Source: a virus. Taken from it: a stretch of DNA of 64,000 nt. The DNA lies in the IMG/VR virus record IMGVR_UViG_3300025660_000005, positions 1 through 64,000 of that record. The stretch is one strand, 5' to 3'. The notes under the pieces are model-generated. The model made no database searches. It saw nothing but the letters and a program-made list of their open reading frames with translations, and was not told where the DNA came from. Of the stretch, positions 26,901 to 35,633 are shown in pieces (the first letter of the stretch is position 1; each line of letters starts with the position of its first letter). The translations under genes were made by a program, and so were the position numbers.

Positions 26901-27500
26901 GAGTACTTTGACGCCCTCATCGATCTCGGCCAGCGTGGCATTGTACTTTTTGGTTAGGGCGTAGGCTTCGGGATCGTTGTCCCGCAGCTTCTCTACGCTC
27001 TCCTGCTTCCCTGTCATCCTGCGGATGATCCCCCAACGCCTCGGGCCGTAGGGGCGGGCCTTGATGTAGACCTCTTTGTCCCGTGCCACGGCGACGAACA
27101 GCGGGACGAACAACTCCGTGATCTTGCGCCAGGTCGTGTTGTCCTCTGTCCGGCCCATTAGGAGCCGCCCGAGGAGCATGTTCATCTCCGGGCGGATCTC
27201 AGCGATCTGATTGGCGATGGCCGGAGAGACGTTGCGTCCGTCTACGGGGGAGGTGATCTGAAGGAGCCGGTTGGCGGCCCGCATGAACATCCTGCGGATG
27301 TCGTCCGGGACATCTTCGCCCATCTCGATCCTCTTGAGGAGGATGTAGAACTCGAAGAACGGCAAACCCCTGGGGGTAAACGCCTTGCGGAGCTTCAGCC
27401 ACACGGACTGAGGGACCAGGGACTCCGCTTTCTTGAGTTCTTTCTCCAGGTCAACGGCTTCTTCAACCGCCCGCCGGAGGATCTGATCTGTCGCTGTCAC
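23940..27500 (-). CDS. SNF2-type superfamily 2 helicase, very large
   Basis: An 1186-residue protein. The SF2 motor occupies the C-terminal half: motif I APETGVGKTL (about 545), DEAH-type FDEAHKM (about 658), and a late GHNLQAFDTVIHLD / QRTARAWRQGQ motif (about 1060-1090) typical of SNF2 and related ATPases. The N-terminal 500 residues are helical and beta-rich without a known domain. The start is GTG at 27500 behind AGGAGG; an earlier ATG is rejected. Comparable giant helicases occur in large phages, sometimes packaged in the virion. Whether this one is cannot be told. Confidence 0.8.
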   Translation of the reverse strand: MTATDQILRRAVEEAVDLEKELKKAESLVPQSVWLKLRKAFTPRGLPFFEFYILLKRIEMGEDVPDDIRRMFMRAANRLLQITSPVDGRNVSPAIANQIAEIRPEMNMLLGRLLMGRTEDNTTWRKITELFVPLFVAVARDKEVYIKARPYGPRRWGIIRRMTGKQESVEKLRDNDPEAYALTKKYNATLAEIDEGVKVLITRQGLEPETGFIMGRPVQYGINQETGEKLIFDRDGDVLTQDEYVTKRRENAEARKKMALIPTRTEVPVRDLLRLDPNDTDQLLGEMEWVSLTDDKAKQGRLTRIFPVKQKPTFIVDEDGDTEAQYHPVIVSGRFKGVYLDDMVNSQGRLIEGTAYTYSATTGHGGKVPVRIDPADREPYVTVADVTTVRTFKGRKLRQKSQKLFLKVPGSKDYTVLRNALKELACNVGRKRGCIPSITHEKVEGSRAAAFYLDPKDFGVVMETLQGMSLSASALELVKSYYKDLSNAEAATAEDNLTNYTAGNLGGFVTRKTDRETGLIKPFDLNVIQKQALAWMDANGGNGVLAPETGVGKTLIAIAGMQKLIRDGLADEDASYTRPDGKEIQTNGRFLFVCPPALKGNLPKEIRAFISDSKELRARVDIISYSEFSGSSKTGKPPSHIAKYWKRRRWNTALYVAIYFDEAHKMRNREAGAASAALDLWHPRKICLTASPMDKRPMDAYVLTAITNNTPLNGPSIEAKDNRKEMRRFKERFCETIGGRIVGVKTDPLVRRDLHTWVKRNIYYADKRNTGDELPPLQAENMVAVMPPQVEDAYRAVTDQFAYMMKGLATRFKDREKAGISGRHPDVERIFGKAFKPVVKLLNDLANHPEIALTDIAHMMRTETLPYPDKLGDPIPLPHQFKRALKVWATRFSPEELEAEAEHIQSPKLLVAEEVIRDKVDATDGASRALLFTDDTRLIWSAARHMAKKITGWHAVALKDEIHFMDGDAPIQKITFEMPRDLLAKMKPEKRDQVLAETGGVTTHTLPFHKKTYRRHPLLPAGPDNVHYKADNWQQFVLKEIITPDRRIRTLALYGPTYQYGHNLQAFDTVIHLDRDGWNSESMKQRTARAWRQGQDQPVDEITIDAVYDPNTPEAQTELDGTLDEIRRYFQEMDADVFNAIMREAQGLDLGGEWEGLARHESSKTRLNQDIMELMTSPYVGRVRGV

Positions 27501-27508
27501 GGCACCTC

Positions 27509-29776
27509 CTACTCGTCGTGGGACAGCCAACCGGCCACGGTCGAAGGTGCGGTTGCGGCGACCTTCGTGTTGGCCTCCGGGTAGCTGGCGTGGAGGAGCC
27601 GTGCGTAATGACACTTGGCCTCCTTGCTGTGCTGCTTGAGGAAGCCCGTGTAGAGGGCGTGCTTGGCCGCACGGCGGACGTGCATGTCGGAGGCTACGTG
27701 CCCTGCGGCCTCACGGAGTTGCGTGCAGGCGGACAGGCCGAGGCTGGCAGTCTTCGTGGGGAACCCGTACAGCCCGTAGGACCTCACCCCGGCCCGCTTG
27801 GCCTGAAGGATCACGTCCCGGCTGTCCGTTGCGATGTGGGGCCACGAGGCTTCGTCGTCGTTGTAGGAGGCGACCTTGGGGGCCATTTCCTTGAGGGCGG
27901 TCAGGATGATGCGGGCGGAGGAGCTTTTGGCCCGCTTGGCGTGCATGGCCAGGAACTGCGCCACCCTCTCATCCTTGCGGTAGGCGTTCTTGGCGATGAG
28001 GAGGGCACGCTTGGCGATCTTGCGGGTTGCGGACTCACAGTCGGCCTGAACCCGCTTGGTGTAGCCGTAAAGGCCAGACGGGGCCGCTGCTGTCTTGACC
28101 AGGGCGGCCATGCGCTCTTCCAGACCGGGGATCATAGAACCTTCGGGTTTGGGCTCCTCTTCGTCGGTGAACACTTCGCCTTCGGTCCACGAACCTTCAG
28201 GGTCGACCTCACCGGGCTTCCAGTCGGCCATCCTCTCCAGTTCCTTCATCGCCGTGCTACCCAGCTTGACACGAGTTCGCTTGGCCACTTGCATCAGGTG
28301 CTTCACGAAGTCTTCTACGGCCCACATCTTAGCTCCATTCAGGTCTGGTGTATGAACACCGGACCCAAACGGGCTCTCTACAGCGTAGGAACGCGGTCCT
28401 GTGAGATGAATGGGATACGTGTCCATGATGCGGTCAACGATCTCTTGCCAGTCTACGGACCATCGAAGTGGGTTGGACGCTGCTGCTGTGCGTCCCTTGA
28501 CCCCACCCTTCTGAGGACCGAGGTTCCATTCCCAGACAGGATTGATCCAACCCTGCTTGATACGGTAATCCTGCTCCTTGGCGTCTACGTACTCGGGAGG
28601 CACCAACCAAACGGCGAGCCAGTCTTTCCCGTCCCCTTTCTTCTGCTTGATGACCTTCTTGGCCTCTGCGGGCTTCATCTTGACGTGCTTACTGTCCTTC
28701 GCACGGCGGCCCCAGTACTCACCCTCGGTGTTCTTGGCGGCTGTGAGCAGAGCAGCCATTTTCCCCAGGGTTTCCATCGCAAGGTTGTGCATCACATGCT
28801 TGCCGTCCTTCTCCGCTAACATGACGGTGACGTCGGAGGCCATCTTGCCCGAACCCTTGAGCTTGGATATGACATTGGAAGGGACCTTGGAGGAGGCGGT
28901 CTCTTTCCATGCGGTGCTCGCCCACTGGCTGTCGATGATGTAGCTCTTCGCCTTGTTGGGTACTTTGCGGCCCGCATCTTGGTGGACAACGACGCCTTTC
29001 ATTTTGCCGTTCTTCATCCGCTCGATGGCGTAGAACCACGACCCCTCGATGTCACTGGACACCTTCGTGGAGTGGTAGAGCTTACCCTCTTCCATCGAGG
29101 AGGCCATCTTCTCTAGAGAGGCGGTAGCGAGCCTGATGCGGTACTTCTTCAGGGCTTCCCGGAGAGGGTAGATCGTCGTTTGGTCGAGGCGGTTGTGGAA
29201 CACCAGGGAGTCGAAGAGTTCCTTGCCGGTCTTGATCAGGACGCTGTACCCCAGCGACTGGACCTTGTCCAAAAATGTCCGGGCATCCTTCGGGTTGAAG
29301 GGGCCATATGCATCGCCCTCATCCACAGCCCAGACGTAATGCTTCCTGGGGTCGATGCCGTATTCTTCCGGGCGGGGCTTCTTAGCGGCCTTCTTGAGCA
29401 GGTCGCCGTACTCTTCGTTCATGGCTTCCCACTTGTCGGCGGCCTCGGGGTTGCCGTGGTCACGGAGGTACTTGGCCACGTCTACAGACTCGCCCTCAGT
29501 GAACCTGGCGGCGAGATCCCGGAGTTCCTGCATCGCGTTCTTCATCTGATCACTCCTTGCAGACTTGGCGACGGACTTCATCACCGTCTCCAACTTCTTC
29601 GTGAAATCGGCCAGCGCCCATGCCACCGCCTTGTCTTTGGTGGCTGACCCGTAACAATGGCCATCAAGGTTCACCCGGTACAATCCGTTCCCTGTGGGGG
29701 TCAGGTCGTAGGTGAGCAGGATGCGTTCGGCGATCTCCCGCCAGCTTACGGACCATGTGAGGGGCTTGACGGCCAT
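27509..29776 (-). CDS. large multidomain protein with an internal duplication
   Basis: A 755-residue protein of unknown function. Residues 1-95 and about 490-590 are two copies of one domain (PLTWSVSWREIAERI against PLRWSVDWQEIVDRI, then W-A-x-DF-KxLxxV). A basic Ala/Lys-rich linker follows. The C-terminal 150 residues are helical and positively charged, with a GLYGYTKRVQADCESATRK opening. No transmembrane segment. The start at 29776 overlaps the C39 gene's stop (TAATG). The Lys/Ala richness and size would suit an internal virion protein, but this is inference. Confidence 0.6.
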   Translation of the reverse strand: MAVKPLTWSVSWREIAERILLTYDLTPTGNGLYRVNLDGHCYGSATKDKAVAWALADFTKKLETVMKSVAKSARSDQMKNAMQELRDLAARFTEGESVDVAKYLRDHGNPEAADKWEAMNEEYGDLLKKAAKKPRPEEYGIDPRKHYVWAVDEGDAYGPFNPKDARTFLDKVQSLGYSVLIKTGKELFDSLVFHNRLDQTTIYPLREALKKYRIRLATASLEKMASSMEEGKLYHSTKVSSDIEGSWFYAIERMKNGKMKGVVVHQDAGRKVPNKAKSYIIDSQWASTAWKETASSKVPSNVISKLKGSGKMASDVTVMLAEKDGKHVMHNLAMETLGKMAALLTAAKNTEGEYWGRRAKDSKHVKMKPAEAKKVIKQKKGDGKDWLAVWLVPPEYVDAKEQDYRIKQGWINPVWEWNLGPQKGGVKGRTAAASNPLRWSVDWQEIVDRIMDTYPIHLTGPRSYAVESPFGSGVHTPDLNGAKMWAVEDFVKHLMQVAKRTRVKLGSTAMKELERMADWKPGEVDPEGSWTEGEVFTDEEEPKPEGSMIPGLEERMAALVKTAAAPSGLYGYTKRVQADCESATRKIAKRALLIAKNAYRKDERVAQFLAMHAKRAKSSSARIILTALKEMAPKVASYNDDEASWPHIATDSRDVILQAKRAGVRSYGLYGFPTKTASLGLSACTQLREAAGHVASDMHVRRAAKHALYTGFLKQHSKEAKCHYARLLHASYPEANTKVAATAPSTVAGWLSHDE

Positions 29777-31374
29777 TACTGGCTCCTCTTGAGGTACAGG
29801 TGGGCCACACGGGCGGCCATCCTGGGGCGTTGTTTGATTTGGAAGACCGTCACGTCGAGGTCTGGGGTCACTGACAGTACCCGGACCCCTGTGTTGTTGA
29901 TGGGGTTCAGGTATTCCCCTGCCTTGAAAGAGACACGCCACACACCGGCCCCGTAGCTGTTGCCTGCATAGACGAAGGCGGTCGTGCTGTGTTTCCTCGC
30001 GTGGAAACCAGCCGACATCAATGCCCCCTCAAAATCACCTTTGCTACGGGAACGGAGCAATTTCCTTTCGGCTCGTTGCTTCAATGCAGCCGTCATCTTG
30101 GGGTCTGGTTTACCAGAGGAGAGGGAAAGCTGACTGGCCATCCGGGGGCTCTCGGGCCGCTGTGGTACTGCATCACCCTGTTCATGGATGAGCTTGTTCT
30201 GTAGTTGTCGCATCACGTCAGTTCCTCCAGCGATGGGCTCACCGTACCCGTGTTCGATCTCGTTTGGGTAGATGTCCTTGCCATCTGGGTTCCCCTTGTA
30301 GCCTGCCTCTTTGGAAGCGGCGAGGCGCCCCTTACGGTCCTTGTTGAGGATCTTGCCCGCCTTAAGCGCCAAGAAAGCGTTTTGACGATGCATCCCCTGC
30401 TTCACGAGGTGCTTCATCGCTTCCTTCTCAGTCATGTACTGGAGGAGTTGGGCGGCCCGGTTCATGTCCTTCTCGTCGATCCGGGCCAGCTTCTCCAACA
30501 GGGACGCCTCACGCTCCACCATCGGCTTCTTGTGCTTGGGCTTGCGGCTCCGCCCTTTGGACACGTCGCGGTCGCGGTTGTGGTGAGCGCCTGCGGCTCC
30601 GCCCGGCTTCCCGTGGCGTGCAGCGCCGGGGTCACGAGGGGCCTTGTTTTTCACTTTGACCTGCATGAGGGTCTTGGCCGTCTTCATCTTCTTGGCCTTG
30701 GCGATGGCTTCACCCCGGTCGGGATATCCCCCGACCACGCCGCCGTGCTCGTTGAAGATTTTGAACTGCTCAGGCTGGCCACGGTAGGGGCTCTTCGAGG
30801 GCTTCTTCGAGACGAAGAACTTGGTGCCCTTCACGGGCTCAGCGTCGGCGGGCACCTTGCTGGCGACCATCTGGCGACCCTCGGGGGACACCTCACGCTC
30901 GACGGCCATCGCGGGCCGACGCACGAGGTAGTTCGGCCACTTCTCGTACCACTTGCCGTAGAACTCGGCCTTGGGAACGATGCGGACGGTCTCATCGGGG
31001 TCCGGGATGTTGGGGTCGGCCACGTAGACGTTGAGGTCCTCGTCCACGTCGAACACCACAGAGGCGTGGGACCAGTCCCGGCCTTCGGGGTTCCAAGCGA
31101 TCATCACGGGGACGCCCCGGTCAGTCCACTTCTTCAACTGCTGGACGGTAGCTGGAACGGTGAGGGTAGCCCGCATGCCGTAGTGCTGGGCCGCGGCCAG
31201 GGCTTCCTCCCAGGCGGCACCCTGCATGGGCTTGGCACCCATGACCCGGTTCACCTCGTCCTCGTTCGTGTCGACCCCGTTGGCCTTGAGGCACATCATC
31301 ATGGAGCAACTCATGCACGAAAATTGAGTGCGTTGCCTTACAGGGGTCACGTTTGCTTTGGCCTCACGCTGCAT
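29776..31374 (-). CDS. C39-like cysteine peptidase domain with a long basic tail
   Basis: A 532-residue protein. Residues 8-165 form a papain/C39-like peptidase: catalytic Cys20 in RQRTQFSC, His in DWSHASVVF, and Asp in VADPN. After it come a basic, Lys/Arg-rich disordered region (about 180-330) and a helical C-terminus. It may process virion proteins or peptides. The start at 31374 has AGGAGTG upstream. Its first residues re-create a sequence also found at the start of the upstream homing-endonuclease gene, which shows where that gene inserted. Confidence 0.7.
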   Translation of the reverse strand: MQREAKANVTPVRQRTQFSCMSCSMMMCLKANGVDTNEDEVNRVMGAKPMQGAAWEEALAAAQHYGMRATLTVPATVQQLKKWTDRGVPVMIAWNPEGRDWSHASVVFDVDEDLNVYVADPNIPDPDETVRIVPKAEFYGKWYEKWPNYLVRRPAMAVEREVSPEGRQMVASKVPADAEPVKGTKFFVSKKPSKSPYRGQPEQFKIFNEHGGVVGGYPDRGEAIAKAKKMKTAKTLMQVKVKNKAPRDPGAARHGKPGGAAGAHHNRDRDVSKGRSRKPKHKKPMVEREASLLEKLARIDEKDMNRAAQLLQYMTEKEAMKHLVKQGMHRQNAFLALKAGKILNKDRKGRLAASKEAGYKGNPDGKDIYPNEIEHGYGEPIAGGTDVMRQLQNKLIHEQGDAVPQRPESPRMASQLSLSSGKPDPKMTAALKQRAERKLLRSRSKGDFEGALMSAGFHARKHSTTAFVYAGNSYGAGVWRVSFKAGEYLNPINNTGVRVLSVTPDLDVTVFQIKQRPRMAARVAHLYLKRSQ

Positions 31375-32287
31375 GACAGACACTCCTGTAAGACGGGATC
31401 CCGAACATGACACGAGCACGTCGGACAGTTTCTTTGCTCACCCCTAAACGAGCTGCAAGTGCCGGGTCGGGCATCTTTCCGAGAGGCTCATGAGTCCAGT
31501 CCCGCTTCTTTTTCTTGTAGGGGGCAATCCCAAAGATGTTTCTCCATCGGGACACCGTCGTCTGTCCGACACCCAGACGAGATGCAAGATCCATGTCCGT
31601 CATTTTCCCGAGAGGTTGTCCTGACCAATTAACACCTCCTGAGATGATGTCCCGTGTCATTTCAGGCGAACCTTTGGGCTTGAAAGATTCCAGGTCATTG
31701 GGGTAGATGACCTGCACATGCCACCCCTGCGACTTGTAGAAGGAGACCTTGACAGCGAGCCTCTCCCGGTACCTGTCCCCAAAAGTTCGGCTTTCGATGA
31801 ACCCTGCGTACTCAACTACGGTGTTTCCCACCACCCAATCAGCCACGTAGGGGCCGATTGGGACTTGGAATTGATGTGCAATGTCCTGTTCATGCCAAAA
31901 AAGATCGATGAGGGCTTCTGGGTAGCTTTGTGCAGCCTCCCCCTCAGTGGTGATGAACCTTGACTGGAAGGGGCATATGCCTTTCTGGTTACGATGCCGT
32001 GAAACCGTGGGCTCGGACACTCCAAGCTCCTTTGCCAGCACAGCATCTGGAAAACCACCAAGAGGAACATCATCCCACACCACATTTACATACCGTGACG
32101 TGAAGGGCGGGATGCCTCTTCGATTGCGGGCATTACAGACCACAGGACGGGCGACCTTATACATGCGAGCCACATCACCATCAGACAATTTGCCCAAAGG
32201 GGCATCGTCCCAGTTGATCCCTTTAGTGCAGGTGTACTGAGTCCGCTGGCGGACGGGGTCTACGGCTGCTGCGGCTTGCTTGTTCAC
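31364..32287 (-). CDS. homing endonuclease with VSR-like core and four HTH repeats
   Basis: A 307-residue protein. After about 20 residues that copy the C39 peptidase N-terminus (VDPVRQRTQYTC), it has two HTH repeats of the form W-x-x-x-PLGxxxD-x-x-LA, a central VSR/EDxHD-like nuclease domain (GPYVADWVVGNTVVEYAG; GWHVQVIYPNDL), then two more HTH repeats. This matches I-Bth0305I-type homing endonucleases. The GTG start at 32287 overlaps the upstream stop (GTGA). It sits at the codons for the peptidase's catalytic cysteine. Confidence 0.8.
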   Translation of the reverse strand: MNKQAAAAVDPVRQRTQYTCTKGINWDDAPLGKLSDGDVARMYKVARPVVCNARNRRGIPPFTSRYVNVVWDDVPLGGFPDAVLAKELGVSEPTVSRHRNQKGICPFQSRFITTEGEAAQSYPEALIDLFWHEQDIAHQFQVPIGPYVADWVVGNTVVEYAGFIESRTFGDRYRERLAVKVSFYKSQGWHVQVIYPNDLESFKPKGSPEMTRDIISGGVNWSGQPLGKMTDMDLASRLGVGQTTVSRWRNIFGIAPYKKKKRDWTHEPLGKMPDPALAARLGVSKETVRRARVMFGIPSYRSVCHAA

Positions 32288-32733
32288 CCTCGATCCCTCC
32301 ATGCCTTGTCCACGATCTGCGGGACCTTCCGTTGCCGGAGGTTCGCCACAGCGTCATCCAACCCGGCGGCGGAAAGGGCCTTGAACAGTTGGGCCAGCAC
32401 CTCGGGGGCGTTGTACTTGTTGAAGGCGGTCTTCTTGGTGCGCCAGCCGGGGGTCACCATGTCGGCCAGGGAAGCGCAGAAGGCACCAGGGTCGTCGAAC
32501 TTCCCGTCCATCTCCTTGATGCACTTCGTAACCTTGTGCTTCACGTCCCCGGTCAGGGACGACCAGAACTTCTTGACGCTCTCCTGCGTCCAGCCCTTCG
32601 GGAGCTTGTCCCAGCCCTTGGCCTGCCGGTGGAGAGCAAGCAGGAAACGTCGTGCATCTTCGTCCTGTGCGGCAGTCCGAAGAACGGCGTCGTCGAGCGT
32701 ACTCGCCATCTTGAACAGTTTGCCTTGGGGCAT
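32284..32733 (-). CDS. hypothetical protein, 149 aa
   Basis: Not recognised. A helical, basic protein with a central GWTQESVKKFWSSLTGDVKHK segment seen, from memory, in uncharacterised phage proteins. A GGAGGTCACT site precedes the ATG. It is coupled to the peptidase locus by the GTGA overlap. Confidence 0.6.
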   Translation of the reverse strand: MPQGKLFKMASTLDDAVLRTAAQDEDARRFLLALHRQAKGWDKLPKGWTQESVKKFWSSLTGDVKHKVTKCIKEMDGKFDDPGAFCASLADMVTPGWRTKKTAFNKYNAPEVLAQLFKALSAAGLDDAVANLRQRKVPQIVDKAWRDRG

Positions 32734-32844
32734 AGTGACCTCCAGAGAGTCCCGTAGAGCGCTCTACCTATGCCTCGTCATAGGACGATCATTGAACCCA
32801 AGGGTATGGTAGGAGAGTCCCTCGGGCTCTACGGAAGGGTGCAG

Positions 32845-33111
32845 ATGAGATACGATTTTTTGATACAGAAGATCGCCCGGTTTTCGGGTGTCCCCGCTGA
32901 ACAGGTACGGGCAGTCATGTTCTGCCTGCCAGACGCACTCCTGTCCTTGGAAGAGGATGATTCCGTCCGAACCCCCTTGGGCGTGTTCCGAACACACCGC
33001 ACGAAGTCTCGAGTAGTTGTCCCGCCGATGGGCCGACCGGAAGACGGAGTCGTCGTGCCGTCGTCGTTGGTTATTCGTTTGAAGGGGGGAGTACGGTTGA
33101 GGAAAGGCTAA
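32845..33111 (+). CDS. HU/IHF-like DNA-binding protein, 88 aa
   Basis: Resembles the HU family: an N-terminal helix pair (FLIQKIARFSGVPAEQVRAVM, split over two helices), then a SVRTPLGVF turn and a basic beta arm. It would bend or coat DNA. The ATG at 32845 has GGAAGGG six bases upstream; earlier starts at 32770 and 32806 are possible. It lies alone on the plus strand between minus-strand genes and overlaps the next minus gene's stop by four bases. Confidence 0.55.
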   Translation: MRYDFLIQKIARFSGVPAEQVRAVMFCLPDALLSLEEDDSVRTPLGVFRTHRTKSRVVVPPMGRPEDGVVVPSSLVIRLKGGVRLRKG

Positions 33112-33356
33112 TTGACGTCGAAGGGTTCTTCTGCGGCTTCCGCTGCTACCTCGACGCCAACATCCAACCCAACGTCCACGCCGTCCGCTAGTCCCTCGCC
33201 CCACCCACGCTTGAGTCCGAGCTTGTAGCCCAACTCCATGGCCTCCTGCGGGTCTGTGGGGGTCTCTACGTCAGGCGGATCCTCATCGTTGAGGCCCCGG
33301 AACTTCCTGAACAGGACCGGGCGTTTGATCGCCAGTGCAGCACTCGACTTGGTCAT
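33108..33356 (-). CDS. hypothetical protein, 82 aa
   Basis: A small protein with a basic N-terminus and an acidic, Val/Gly/Asp-rich C-terminus (DVGLDVGVEVAAEAAEE) likely to be disordered. No family. The ATG at 33356 has AGGAGAGG seven bases upstream. It converges on the HU-like gene with overlapping stop codons. Confidence 0.55.
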   Translation of the reverse strand: MTKSSAALAIKRPVLFRKFRGLNDEDPPDVETPTDPQEAMELGYKLGLKRGWGEGLADGVDVGLDVGVEVAAEAAEEPFDVN

Positions 33357-33404
33357 CACATCACCTCTCCTGCATAGGATACCCGAAACTTGACGGGCGA
33401 GCAC

Positions 33405-33845
33405 CTAGCGACCGATCTGTTTCAGGGCCATGTGCAGGACTTCCTTCGACATGTCCGTGCCGTTCTTCTCGATGATGGAGTTGACGACATGACGGAGGGT
33501 TTCGGCCACCTTGCGCTCCAACGCCTCACGGGTTTTCTCGTCCCCATCCTTGTACTTGGTGAGGAAATCCTTGTCCCCGGTCAACTGTGCCAGCGTGGAC
33601 AGGTACGCCTCACGGCGCAGGGCTTCGATCAGCAGTCCGTAAGCGATGGCCTGTGTGCCATGCCCCAGCATGCCCTTCGACACCCGTTCGTCCCCGGCGT
33701 CCTGTAGGTTGTGGGAGGAGTAGATCATCCCGTTCGGGTTCTGGCAGATCCGTACCTCAACCACGATGGTTTTGTGTTCGTTGTTCGTGCCCTTGAGCTT
33801 CAGTTCTGCGGGCGGTGTCAGTCCGGGATCAGCTTGATCGACCAT
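33405..33845 (-). CDS. hypothetical protein, 146 aa
   Basis: Not recognised. A mixed alpha/beta protein; beta-strands around KTIVVEVRIC are followed by helices with many charged residues. The start at 33845 has a GAGGGAGAG site and overlaps the small membrane gene upstream by 28 bases. Confidence 0.6.
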   Translation of the reverse strand: MVDQADPGLTPPAELKLKGTNNEHKTIVVEVRICQNPNGMIYSSHNLQDAGDERVSKGMLGHGTQAIAYGLLIEALRREAYLSTLAQLTGDKDFLTKYKDGDEKTREALERKVAETLRHVVNSIIEKNGTDMSKEVLHMALKQIGR

Positions 33846-33991
33846 TCGCTCTCCCTCTGTCGGCGCTCCCACCTCTTGTAACCCTTCCCGAGGCGTGCCA
33901 GCACCCAACAGGGGAGGAAGATGAGCAGGAACAGGCCGATAGCCTTGCCGAATATGACAAGGGCTCCGAGTGTCAAACCAAGTGCTTCCAT
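33818..33991 (-). CDS. small single-span membrane protein, 57 aa
   Basis: A 57-residue reading frame with a hydrophobic segment at residues 3-31 (LFLLIFLPCWVLA) and a basic C-terminal tail rich in Arg and Lys. The ATG follows AGGAGGTGGGAA, one of the best ribosome-binding sites in the region, and a GCTTAG-type promoter lies 20 bases up. It has the size and charge pattern of an accessory lysis or membrane-stress protein, but nothing specific can be claimed. Confidence 0.6.
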   Translation of the reverse strand: MEALGLTLGALVIFGKAIGLFLLIFLPCWVLARLGKGYKRWERRQRESEWSIKLIPD

Positions 33992-34007
33992 TTCCCACCT
34001 CCTACTT

Positions 34008-34037
34008 CTTCAACCCGTGAAAACACTGGGCTAAGCC
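34008..34037 (-). promoter_or_regulatory. phage-type promoter variant GCTTAG-N18-TTGAAG
   Basis: GCTTAG (34037-34032) and TTGAAG (34013-34008) with GGG before the -10. The spacing is 18 bases here, one more than the usual 17. It sits at the very end of the groEL gene and would drive the membrane protein and its followers. Confidence 0.5.
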
Positions 34038-35599
34038 TTGCCAACGGAGCACTCGACCGTCAGCAGAGTTACAGCAACGGACACGGCGGCACGTACCACC
34101 TCAACCGCTACTGCTGTGGGGTCTACTATCTTGGGGTCCTGTGACAGGTCCCTTACTTGTCCGGTGCGGGCGTCTAGTCCGCCCCACGGAGAATCGTGTT
34201 CAGCGATCTGGTGCAGGACAGCGTGAGGGTCGAGGCCCGCGTTACCAGCTAACATCAGTGCGGGGGCCTGGAGGGCTTTGCGGAGAATGTCGCCCCCTGT
34301 GCCCCGTGCTTCCCCTGTGAGCGCTTCGGCGGCCCGGAGGTACACTGTGCCGCCACCGGGAACCAGGCCCTCTCTGAGGGCCGCCCTGACGGCTCCAAAG
34401 GCGTCTTCCACACGGGCACGGCGTTCCTTCATAGCGGACTCGGTGATGCCGCCCACCCGTAGGATCACGAAGCCGTCGGCGAGCTTGGCCTTGCGCTCCT
34501 TGATCCTGTCCAGGTCGAACTCAGAGGTGGTAGTGCGCTCCAAGCCCTCCAGTTCCCGGATGCGTGCGTCACGGGCTGCCTGCTTGTCCGGCTCATCATA
34601 GCCTTCCAACAGGGAGGACTTCATGCCGACGGTCGCACGGCGCAAGGAGCCGAACCACTCCGGCTGCCACTTCCTAACGCTCTGGCCCGCCTCCGGGTCA
34701 ATGAACACGGCCCCAGCCATGGCGGCGATGTCCTTCAGGTACTCGACCTTCTGGACGTGGACGCCCGGAGCCAGCACCGGGTAAGCCGTGACGTTCGACG
34801 CCTTGATGTTCATGCCGATGGTCATGTTGACCATCCCGCTGAACGAGGGGGCGAAGATCAGCAGCGGGTTGTTGGGCCACTGGGAGGCTTCCTCCAACAG
34901 GGAGACCACGTCTGTCACCTGGTGGATGGGCTGGTTGACCACCGCCACGAGGGCACCTTCCAACTTGAGGGCACCCTCTGGGCCTTGGAAGTGGTGGGAG
35001 GCTAGGCGGGCGTCACACTCGAAGCCGTCCTTGTACTCCAACACGGTCTCCGTGCCATAGCCGTCCTCGATGGAGATCGTCCCGTCCTTGCCGACGGCCA
35101 TGGCACCTTCAGCGAGGCACCGGGCCACGTCATCGTCTCCGTTGCTGGCGATGCGGGCTACGTGATCCAGGTCCTTCTGGTTGTCGGCCCGGACGGACAT
35201 CTCACGGATGGCCTCGATGGCTCTCTCGGAGGCGGTTTGCAACTCGTTGCAAACCGTCCTCGGTTCCACCCCGGCCACGATCCGCTTGTGGCCTTCCCGA
35301 AGGAGGGCGGCGCTGACGATGGCGGCGGTGGTTGTTCCGTCCCCGCACTTATCATTCAGGGCTATGCAGGAGTACTTAAGGATGTCCGCCCCGAGAGCCC
35401 TCGGGCCTTCCAACTGGATCTCCCTCGCCACTGTGACCCCATCTTTCGTGGGGAGAAGCCCTGCGAATCTATCTAACAAGGCGATACGCCCATGTGGACC
35501 GTAGGTGACGGCAACCGCACGGGCCAGTGCGAGGGCTCCTTCGAGGAGGGGGTTGCGGGCGGTGAGTCCGTGCCTGATATGTTTCGGCGTGCTCTTCAT
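34031..35599 (-). CDS. groEL: GroEL-type chaperonin
   Basis: A 522-residue Hsp60. Signature segments include YGPHGR, DGVTVARE (53-60), GDGTTTA (86-92), an EGLVPGGGT motif and VDPTAVAVEVVRAA near the end. It folds proteins in an ATP-driven ring. It lacks the Gly-Gly-Met tail of bacterial GroEL and is highly diverged, as in other jumbo-phage chaperonins. No groES-like gene is visible in this window, so it may work without a lid or with the host's. GAGG precedes the ATG. Confidence 0.9.
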   Translation of the reverse strand: MKSTPKHIRHGLTARNPLLEGALALARAVAVTYGPHGRIALLDRFAGLLPTKDGVTVAREIQLEGPRALGADILKYSCIALNDKCGDGTTTAAIVSAALLREGHKRIVAGVEPRTVCNELQTASERAIEAIREMSVRADNQKDLDHVARIASNGDDDVARCLAEGAMAVGKDGTISIEDGYGTETVLEYKDGFECDARLASHHFQGPEGALKLEGALVAVVNQPIHQVTDVVSLLEEASQWPNNPLLIFAPSFSGMVNMTIGMNIKASNVTAYPVLAPGVHVQKVEYLKDIAAMAGAVFIDPEAGQSVRKWQPEWFGSLRRATVGMKSSLLEGYDEPDKQAARDARIRELEGLERTTTSEFDLDRIKERKAKLADGFVILRVGGITESAMKERRARVEDAFGAVRAALREGLVPGGGTVYLRAAEALTGEARGTGGDILRKALQAPALMLAGNAGLDPHAVLHQIAEHDSPWGGLDARTGQVRDLSQDPKIVDPTAVAVEVVRAAVSVAVTLLTVECSVGKA

Positions 35600-35633
35600 G
35601 CCTCATTCTACCCGATAGCGTGGGACATGAGGG

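Noticed and set aside
35597-35625. GCTTAG-type promoter for groEL
   Set aside because: TAGAAT is present five bases before the ATG, but no GCTTAG lies at the right distance.
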